Below, piece after piece: positions 58,165 to 64,000 of a stretch of 64,000 bases of DNA. Positions within the stretch are counted from its first letter, which is position 1. Every line of letters starts with the position of its first letter. The notes beneath the pieces are model-generated. The model searched no databases and had not been told where the DNA came from. It was given only the letters and a program-made list of their open reading frames with translations. The translations under genes were made by a program, and so were the position numbers. Origin of the DNA: Scleromatobacter humisilvae (lineage in GTDB: Bacteria; Pseudomonadota; Gammaproteobacteria; Burkholderiales; Burkholderiaceae_C); the NCBI RefSeq assembly GCF_023231945.1, contig NZ_JAJLJH010000012.1, forward strand, positions 62,001 through 126,000, in the 5' to 3' direction.

Positions 58165-61100
58165 TCGATCTCCAGACACGTCAGCAGCGGCTCGAAGACG
58201 GCCGTGGCATTGGCGTAGAACGCGTCGACCACCTCGGGCGCGAACGGATCGGGCCGGCCGCGCAGCGCGAGCCGGTAGCCGGCGTCCTGGCCCTCGGCGT
58301 ACTCGTTGAAGCCGCCGGGACGGAAGGCCGCGATCGCCTTTGCCGGCCCCTGGCGGTCGCCGTTGATCCATTCCCACGCGGCGCGCGGGAAGAAGGCCAG
58401 CGGCTCGCGCAGGCCCTGGGCGTAGAGGCGGACGAGCGTCTCCAGCCGCGCCTGCGGCTCGTCGCACTCGGTGAGGAAGAAGCGGCCGTCGCGCGCGATG
58501 CCCGTCGTGACCGGCAGCACGCCGGCGGGTGCGCTGGCGCACAGCAGCAGGTGCGGAAGCCAGGCGTCGAGGTAGTCGAGCGCCGACTGCTTCGCGTAGC
58601 GATGGCGCAGCAGGCCGCGCGGGCGCAGGTCGGCGAATTCGCCGTGCAGGCGCCAGGGCTTGCCGTCGATCTCGAACGTGAGCTCGGCGGCATGCGGCGG
58701 CAGCACCGGCTGCTGGGTGTGTTCGATCACCTGGTCGGCGAACTCGCGCAGGCCGTTGAGCTCGCGCTCGAGGAAGCGCATGCCGAAGCCGCCGGCGGGA
58801 ACCGCGGTGCCCGCCAGCGCCAGCGTGCGCGCGGCCTCGGGCGACACGCCCTCGAGCAAGGCGGGCAGCAGCAGGCGCGTCAGCGGGGCGCGGCCGCCGT
58901 TGTCAGGCACGAACGGTTCGTCGTCCTGCAACTCCTCGTCGTCGCGCCGCAGGGCGATGCCCAGGCGCTGCTCCAGCAGGAAGCGGCACGGGTTGCGCAG
59001 GAAGGCCACCAGGCGCGCCAGCGGCACGTCGCGCCACGGCGCGTCCGCGGGCGGCAGCGGCCTGGCGATGAAAGGCGCGGCCGATGCGGGCGCGTCGTCG
59101 TCGTCTTCCCACTCGTCGTCGGCCCGGGTGGACGTGACGGCGGCCGGCACCGGCGCCGCGAGGCTTTGCCGCAGCGCCTGGGCGTAGTCGGCCTGGAAGC
59201 TGCGCAGGCGTTGATCGGGCGCCGCGACATCGAAGGCCTGGGCCGCGAACGGTTGCAGCGGATGCTCGACGACCAGCGCGCGCCGCGCCCGCGCGCGTGT
59301 CGCGGCGCTCGCGGGCGCGGGCGCCAGCGCGGGGATCAGCGTCTCCAGCAGCTCGGACACCAGCACCGAGGCCGGCCGCACCGAGTTGTCGCGCACGCTG
59401 CGCCCGGCGTAGCTGAGGTGCACGCGCTCGCGCGCGGCGAGCAGCAGGTCGAGGAAGACGTTGCGCTCGTCGAAGCGGCGCTGGCGGTCGCCGCGGCGGG
59501 GCGCGAGGTTCATCAGGTCGAACTCGGCCGGCCGCGCCGTGGTCGGGAACGCGCCGTCGTCGAGGCCGATCGCGCAGATGACGCGGAACGGCACGTTGCG
59601 CAGGCTGCTCATCGCCGCGAACGTGATCGTGCCGGTGGGCACGCCGCCGCGCGCCGGGTCGTCGAAGCGCTGTTCGAGCGCGGCGCGCACGACGTCGAAC
59701 GCCAGCGGCGTGGCGAGCTCGCTGCGGCGCCATTGATCCGCGAGCTGGGCCATCTCGGCGTCGACGTCGCGCAGGTCCTCGAGATCGGCGTCGGCCGCGG
59801 CGACGAAGTCGCGCAGCGCGTCGCCCAGGATGGCGGGCCAGTCGGCCGGCGCACGCGGGGCGGCGACGCGGTCGCGCAGCGCCTTCAGCGCATCGACGAA
59901 ACGCCAGAACGCGCCGAGCGTCAACGCGCCCGAGCCCTCGGCGTCGCCGGCCGGCAGCTTGCCCAGGAACGGCGTGGCCAGATGCGACGGCAGGGCATAG
60001 CCCAGGAACAGGCGGTCGAGCCCGTCGGCGAAGCTGTGGCGCTCCTGCGCCGGCACGTCGAAGCCGCCGCGGTGCTCGGCGTCGAGTGCCCAGTGGATGC
60101 CCGAGGCCACGAGCCAGTCGCGGATCTGGTCGAGGTCGTCCTCGGCCAGGCCGAAGCGCCGCGCGACGACCGGCTGCTGCAGCAGCCCGAACACGTTGTT
60201 GACGGCGAAGCGCGACGCCGCGAGCGCCAGCACGTCGAGCAGCGCGCGCGCCGGCGCGTTGACCTGCGCGCGGGCGCGGCCGCTGATCGTGAAGGGCAGG
60301 TGGCGCTCGCGCGGCGCGGTGCCGAAGACGGCGTCGATCAGCGGCGCGGCGGCGTCGAGGTCCGGCGTGACGACGAGGATGTCGCCCGGCTGCGGCGGAT
60401 CGTCGCCGGCCATCAGCGCCAGCAGGCGGTCGTGCAGCACCTCCAGCTCGCGCGTGAGCGAGTGGCAGACGTGCACCTCGACGCTGCGGTCGCCGGCCAG
60501 CGCCGCGAGCGAGCCGGGCGCGAGTTCGGCCATCTCGAGCACGGCGTTCTGCAGCGCCCCGAGCACGCTGCCGGCGTCGGCCGGTTCGAAGACGGCGTCC
60601 TCGATCACGCCTTCGCCCGCGGCGTCCACCAGCAGGCTCAGCGCCGACTTCGTCTGCTGTCCCCACGCGGCCAGCAGCCGGTTGCCGGTCTCGTGATGGC
60701 CGGCCTCGCCGCGCGCCGTCAGCCACGCGAGGCGGCGCGGCTCGACGACGTCGAACCAGAATTCGCGGCTCGGGTTGAGCACGTAGACATGCAGGTCGAT
60801 GTGCCGCCCGAGCCGCTGCAGCAGCTCCAGGTGCACCGGCGGCATCGTCGGCAGGCAGAAGACGTGGGCGCTGGCGGGAACCTGGGCCATGCCGGCGAGC
60901 TGGAGGCCCTGCGCATCGAGCAGGTCGAGCAACGCGAGGATCGGATGCCGGCCATTGCTGCCCGTCTCCATTGCGAGCCGGCGCCACAGCGCGGCCTGCC
61001 ATTGCTGGTCTTGCGCGGCGCCTTCGTCGGTGACGGGCATGCGCACCGGCTCGTCGCGGAACCACGCCTCCAGCCATTCGGGACGGTAGACGAGGTACTG

Positions 61101-61508
61101 CTCGAACAGCCCCGCCACCCGTTGTGCCAGCTCGTGGCGCATCACCGCGTCGGCCTGCGCGAGCCAGGCCGACAGCCGCGGCTGTTCGCGGCTCCATGCC
61201 TCGTCCTCGAACGCGGCCAGGATGCGCCAGGCGAACACGTCGGCATCGAAGCGGGCCGACTCGGGCCAGTCGGGCACCAGGCGCTCGGTCTGCCGCCACA
61301 GCCAGTGCGCGAGGTAGGAGAACTCGACGTTGGCGCAGACCCCGTTGCGTCGCGCGAGTTCGATGATCAGGCGCCGCGTGATGGCCGCGCTCGGCACGAC
61401 GACCTCGTCGGACTCGAACGGCGAACGGCTGGCCGCCTGCTCGCCCAGGCGCCGGACGAGCCGGTCGGCGAGGGTCTCGAAGCGGTTGGCGAAGTGGAGT
61501 TGCAGCAT
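58161..61508 (-). CDS. recC: Exodeoxyribonuclease V gamma subunit RecC, 1115 aa
   Basis: Non-catalytic scaffold of RecBCD that holds the Chi-recognition channel. It begins MLQLHFANRFETLADRLVRRL, as RecC proteins typically do, and carries LERELEVLHDRLL-like (LTRELEVLHDRLLALM), DILVVTPDLDAAAPLIDAVFG, LPFTISGRARAQVN and PFRVICAIGLDDGAFPTTARP, all characteristic. Length matches E. coli RecC (1122). The longer open frame upstream of 61508 lacks coding support. The stop overlaps the recB start (ATGA). Which Chi sequence it reads cannot be told here. Confidence 0.95.
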   Translation of the reverse strand: MLQLHFANRFETLADRLVRRLGEQAASRSPFESDEVVVPSAAITRRLIIELARRNGVCANVEFSYLAHWLWRQTERLVPDWPESARFDADVFAWRILAAFEDEAWSREQPRLSAWLAQADAVMRHELAQRVAGLFEQYLVYRPEWLEAWFRDEPVRMPVTDEGAAQDQQWQAALWRRLAMETGSNGRHPILALLDLLDAQGLQLAGMAQVPASAHVFCLPTMPPVHLELLQRLGRHIDLHVYVLNPSREFWFDVVEPRRLAWLTARGEAGHHETGNRLLAAWGQQTKSALSLLVDAAGEGVIEDAVFEPADAGSVLGALQNAVLEMAELAPGSLAALAGDRSVEVHVCHSLTRELEVLHDRLLALMAGDDPPQPGDILVVTPDLDAAAPLIDAVFGTAPRERHLPFTISGRARAQVNAPARALLDVLALAASRFAVNNVFGLLQQPVVARRFGLAEDDLDQIRDWLVASGIHWALDAEHRGGFDVPAQERHSFADGLDRLFLGYALPSHLATPFLGKLPAGDAEGSGALTLGAFWRFVDALKALRDRVAAPRAPADWPAILGDALRDFVAAADADLEDLRDVDAEMAQLADQWRRSELATPLAFDVVRAALEQRFDDPARGGVPTGTITFAAMSSLRNVPFRVICAIGLDDGAFPTTARPAEFDLMNLAPRRGDRQRRFDERNVFLDLLLAARERVHLSYAGRSVRDNSVRPASVLVSELLETLIPALAPAPASAATRARARRALVVEHPLQPFAAQAFDVAAPDQRLRSFQADYAQALRQSLAAPVPAAVTSTRADDEWEDDDDAPASAAPFIARPLPPADAPWRDVPLARLVAFLRNPCRFLLEQRLGIALRRDDEELQDDEPFVPDNGGRAPLTRLLLPALLEGVSPEAARTLALAGTAVPAGGFGMRFLERELNGLREFADQVIEHTQQPVLPPHAAELTFEIDGKPWRLHGEFADLRPRGLLRHRYAKQSALDYLDAWLPHLLLCASAPAGVLPVTTGIARDGRFFLTECDEPQARLETLVRLYAQGLREPLAFFPRAAWEWINGDRQGPAKAIAAFRPGGFNEYAEGQDAGYRLALRGRPDPFAPEVVDAFYANATAVFEPLLTCLEIE

Positions 61509-61594
61509 GCGGGCAGGAGGACGTTGACGCCGATTGTGACGGCACCGCGGAAGACCGCCCGCGGCATTCAAGTCCTTTATCCTGCCCTTTGGCT

Positions 61595-61611
61595 GGCTCA
61601 GCAGATGAGCC
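61595..61611 (-). terminator. Hairpin between the DUF2807 and recC genes
   Basis: GGCTCA (61595-61600) and TGAGCC (61606-61611) with a 5-base loop, just past the stop of the DUF2807 gene on the minus strand. There is no T-tract on that strand, so a terminator role is weak. Confidence 0.3.
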
Positions 61612-61623
61612 GGCGCACTATCA

Positions 61624-62409
61624 TCAGTTCGCGGCTTCGATCGAGCCCGAGCCCGACACGCGGCGCGAGACATCGTGCGGATGCCCGGCGTAGGTGATGT
61701 CGCCGGAGCCGGCCACCTTGGCCTCCAGCGCCTCGGTGGCGTTGACGTGCGCGTCGCCCGAGCCGCTGATGCTCACGCTGACCCGCTTGGCGGTGAAGTT
61801 GCGGGCGTTGATGTCGCCCGAGCCGGCGACGCCGAAGCGGGCCTCGTCGGCGGAGCCGGAGATCATGACGTCGCCCGAGCCCGCGACGCTCAGCGCGAAC
61901 TGGCCCAGCTGCGCGTGGTCGATCTTCAGGTCGCCGGAGCCGGCGATGCTCGATTCGAACTTCGGGGCCGTGAGCTGGTCGATCTGCAGGTCGCCGCTGC
62001 CGTGCTGCTGGGCGGCCGTCAGCGACGTGAACACGACGTCGACGAAGACCTCGTGGTGCGCGCGGAAGCTCGCGCCCTTCTTCAGGCGCACGACCAGCTT
62101 GTCGCCCTCGACCACCGTCTCGACCAGCGGCTCGATGTTGTCGTCGGCGTGCACGGTGACGCTGGGCGTCGCGCCCTGGTGGGCGTGGACGTCGACCGAG
62201 CTGTCCAGGCGCAGCACCGAGAACGCGCCGATCTGGCGCGTGACGCTCACTTCCTTGCCGGAGCCCGACACGGCGTTGCCGTCGCCGTTGGACAGCGTGA
62301 TCGTGACCGCGTGCGCCGGCAGCGGCATCGAGAACGCGGTGAGGACGGCCGCCGCGGTGACGGCCAGCGTGGCGACGAGGTGGGTGGCGTTGGCAGTGAA
62401 GCGGCGCAT
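61624..62409 (-). CDS. Secreted DUF2807 (head-GIN-type) protein, 261 aa
   Basis: Exported beta-helix-like protein, function unknown. A signal peptide ends near residue 34 (LPAHA). Residues ~60-110 have VLRLDSSVDVHAHQG and LVVRLKKG, then a regular series of seven strand-turn units, each opening with (A/S/H)GSGD or GSGS: GSGDLQID, GSGDLKID, GSGDVMIS, GSGDINAR, GSGDAHVN, GSGDITYA, GSGSIEAA. These match the DUF2807 auto-transporter-adhesin head-GIN domain. The start at 62409 has AGGAG upstream. It lies upstream of recC on the same strand. Confidence 0.85.
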   Translation of the reverse strand: MRRFTANATHLVATLAVTAAAVLTAFSMPLPAHAVTITLSNGDGNAVSGSGKEVSVTRQIGAFSVLRLDSSVDVHAHQGATPSVTVHADDNIEPLVETVVEGDKLVVRLKKGASFRAHHEVFVDVVFTSLTAAQQHGSGDLQIDQLTAPKFESSIAGSGDLKIDHAQLGQFALSVAGSGDVMISGSADEARFGVAGSGDINARNFTAKRVSVSISGSGDAHVNATEALEAKVAGSGDITYAGHPHDVSRRVSGSGSIEAAN

Positions 62410-62540
62410 GTCGGGCTCCTGGTTCGTTGTTGATGCGATGGAGCGGACTGTAGGGACGCCCGCGCGAGCCGTCGCGGGCCAGGCGACGCGTTGTGCCTCG
62501 GGCACGACCAAACGCCGGCAGGCGCGACGAATCGCGAGGC

Positions 62541-63284
62541 TCAGACGTCCTGCCCAGGCTGCCAGCGCCCCTCGACCAGCGTCTCGTACGGCCGGAACTG
62601 CACCTTGTAGGCCATCTTGGGACTCTCGGCGATCCAGTAGCCGAGGTACAGGTAGGGCAGGCGCAGCGACTTGGCCTGCTCGATCTGCCACATCACGGCG
62701 TAGGTGCCGAAGCTGCCCTTGAGATCCGGGTCGTAGAAGGTGTAGACGGCCGACAGCCCGTCGCTGAGGATGTCGGCGATCGCCACCATGCGCAGCGCGC
62801 CGGGCGTGGCACCGTCATCGGGGTCGCGGAACTCGATCAGGCGGGTGTTGACGCGGCTCTGCAGCAGGAACTGCGTGTACTGGTCGACGCTGTCGTGATC
62901 CATGCCGCCGCCGGCGTGGCGTCCGGCCTGGTAGCGCAGGTAGAGCTCGTAGTGTTCCGGCACGAACGCGAGCCGCATCACGCGAACCTTCAGCCCGGCG
63001 TGCGCGGCCCAGGCGCGGCGCTGGCTGCGCGAGGGCTCGAAGCCGGCGACGGGCACGCGCATCGGCACGCACGCGCGGCAGCGGTCGCAATAGGGGCGGT
63101 AGGTGAACACGCCGCTGCGCCGGAACCCGGTGGACACCAGCGCCGAATACGCCTCGGCATGGATCAGGTGCCCGGGCGTGGCCACCTGCGAGCGCGCCAT
63201 GCGCCCGGGCAGGTAGCTGCAGGGATAAGGCGCCGTCGCATAGAACTGCAACGAGGCGAACGGCGCTTCCTTGGGGTGCGTCAC
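62541..63284 (-). CDS. bpt: Aspartate/glutamate leucyltransferase Bpt (arginyltransferase family), 247 aa
   Basis: N-degron enzyme that adds Leu from leucyl-tRNA to proteins with N-terminal Asp or Glu, marking them for ClpAP. Family features: [19 protein letters not shown] near the start, the Cys-rich [41 protein letters not shown], and C-terminal [25 protein letters not shown] with YLYLGYWI. It starts with GTG at 63284, overlapping the aat stop (GTGA), which supports coupled translation. The distinction between Leu- and Arg-transfer is based on bacterial family membership, not on a read motif. Confidence 0.92.
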   Translation of the reverse strand: MTHPKEAPFASLQFYATAPYPCSYLPGRMARSQVATPGHLIHAEAYSALVSTGFRRSGVFTYRPYCDRCRACVPMRVPVAGFEPSRSQRRAWAAHAGLKVRVMRLAFVPEHYELYLRYQAGRHAGGGMDHDSVDQYTQFLLQSRVNTRLIEFRDPDDGATPGALRMVAIADILSDGLSAVYTFYDPDLKGSFGTYAVMWQIEQAKSLRLPYLYLGYWIAESPKMAYKVQFRPYETLVEGRWQPGQDV

Positions 63285-64000
63285 GGCAAGAGGTCGTGGG
63301 AATGGGCGACGGGCGGCGAATCGGCGGGCACGCCCAGGTCCAACGTGTCCCACATGCGGAAATCATAGGCCCAGACGGGCGCCGGCGCGCGCGCGGCCAG
63401 CGCGCGCACCTCCTGTTCGAAGTCCGAGCGCGGGATCGGCGACGCGCCCAGGCTGGCCAGGTGGCCGGTGGCCTGCTGGCAGTCGATGGCGGGCATGTCG
63501 TTGAAGCGGCAGAAAGCGACCAGCCCGGCCAGCGCGATCTTGGAGGCGTCGGTGCGGTGCGAGAACATCGATTCGCCGAACATCATCCGGCCGAGGTTGA
63601 CGCCGTAGAGGCCGCCGACGAGCTCGCCGTCCATCCAGGTCTCGACGCTGTGGACATCACCGGCGCGCGCCCACGCGCCGTAGGCCGCCTGCATCTCGGG
63701 CACGATCCAGGTGCCGTCCTGGCCCTCGCGCGGCGTCTGCGCGCAATGGGCCATCACCTGCGCGGTGTCGTGGTCGAACCGGAGTTCGCAGCCGGGCGCG
63801 CGCAGGAAGCGGCGCAGCGTCTTGCGCAGCGAGTGCGACAGCCTGAAGTCGCGCGTGCGCAGCAGCATGCGCGGGTCGGGTGACCACCACAGCACCGGCT
63901 GGCCCGGGCTGTACCAGGGAAACACGCCGTTCGAGTAGGCGTTGCGCAGCCGGGCGATGGACAGGCCGCCGCCGGCCGCCAACAGGCCGGGCGCCTCGGA
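63281..64000 (-). CDS. aat: Leucyl/phenylalanyl-tRNA-protein transferase Aat, N-terminus cut by window end
   Basis: N-degron enzyme that adds Leu or Phe to proteins with N-terminal Arg or Lys. The in-window part covers nearly the whole protein: [87 protein letters not shown] and [15 protein letters not shown] are diagnostic. About 20 N-terminal residues lie beyond 64000. Its stop overlaps the GTG of bpt, so both N-degron transferases are in one coupled operon. Confidence 0.95.
   Translation of the reverse strand, partial: SEAPGLLAAGGGLSIARLRNAYSNGVFPWYSPGQPVLWWSPDPRMLLRTRDFRLSHSLRKTLRRFLRAPGCELRFDHDTAQVMAHCAQTPREGQDGTWIVPEMQAAYGAWARAGDVHSVETWMDGELVGGLYGVNLGRMMFGESMFSHRTDASKIALAGLVAFCRFNDMPAIDCQQATGHLASLGASPIPRSDFEQEVRALAARAPAPVWAYDFRMWDTLDLGVPADSPPVAHSHDLLP

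Overview
The window is a gene-dense, very GC-rich stretch with short intergenic gaps, strong third-position G/C bias and many ATGA, GTGA or TGATG gene junctions. The gene set (RecBCD, paired Aat and Bpt, YeiH with a LysR regulator, large receptor and kinase sets, a FliA-type promoter) fits a flagellated betaproteobacterium of the order Burkholderiales, perhaps near Rubrivivax, Leptothrix or Roseateles. That placement is inferred from gene content and composition; no rRNA or tRNA gene is present to confirm it. I see no insertion sequence, prophage or CRISPR array. Both window edges cut genes: a thiolase on the left and aat on the right.

Layout. 0-9.3 kb holds mixed metabolic and stress genes: thiolase, small secreted proteins, a ParB-like nuclease gene translationally coupled to a SulP transporter, a ferritin-like protein, a D-2-hydroxyacid dehydrogenase coupled to a lipoprotein metallo-hydrolase, and a cupin-type XRE regulator with a GNAT acetyltransferase. 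9.6-20.3 kb is one complete chemosensory operon: receptor, cheY, STAS protein, cheA, receptor, cheW, receptor, cheR, cheD, cheB. Two of its receptors share an almost identical signalling half, and the first receptor carries a CheZ-like DxxxQ motif. 20.3-24.6 kb (minus strand) has a secreted SGNH hydrolase, a membrane-anchored protein and an Lnt paralogue with an extra C-terminal membrane domain. 24.9-28 kb has yeiH divergent from a LysR regulator, then a maleylacetoacetate isomerase-like GST and a cupin. 28-34 kb (minus) has a 1535-residue DUF3857/transglutaminase/TPR protein and a CPA2 antiporter.

34.2-37.6 kb is a signalling operon: secreted protein, LytS-type histidine kinase, a degenerate second kinase that has lost its phosphoacceptor His, and a LytTR response regulator. 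37.8-39.5 kb is an AraC regulator divergent from an alpha/beta hydrolase. 39.6-43.2 kb has a SUV3-like helicase divergent from a DUF445 membrane protein. 43.3-49.1 kb has a three-PAS hybrid kinase and a fourth receptor behind a near-consensus sigma-28 promoter. 49.1-51.2 kb has a secreted amidohydrolase whose ribosome-binding site lies in a perfect hairpin and whose 3' end has been amplified into 237-bp tandem copies. 51.2-61.5 kb (minus) is recC-recB-recD followed by a DUF1444-like gene. 61.6-64 kb (minus) has a DUF2807 protein and the aat-bpt N-degron pair.

The strongest candidates for new biology are the kinase/pseudokinase/LytTR operon, the receptor with a possible built-in CheZ-like phosphatase motif, the SD-occluding hairpin, and the 237-bp tandem array. 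All calls come from reading sequence and recalling family signatures; no database search was run.
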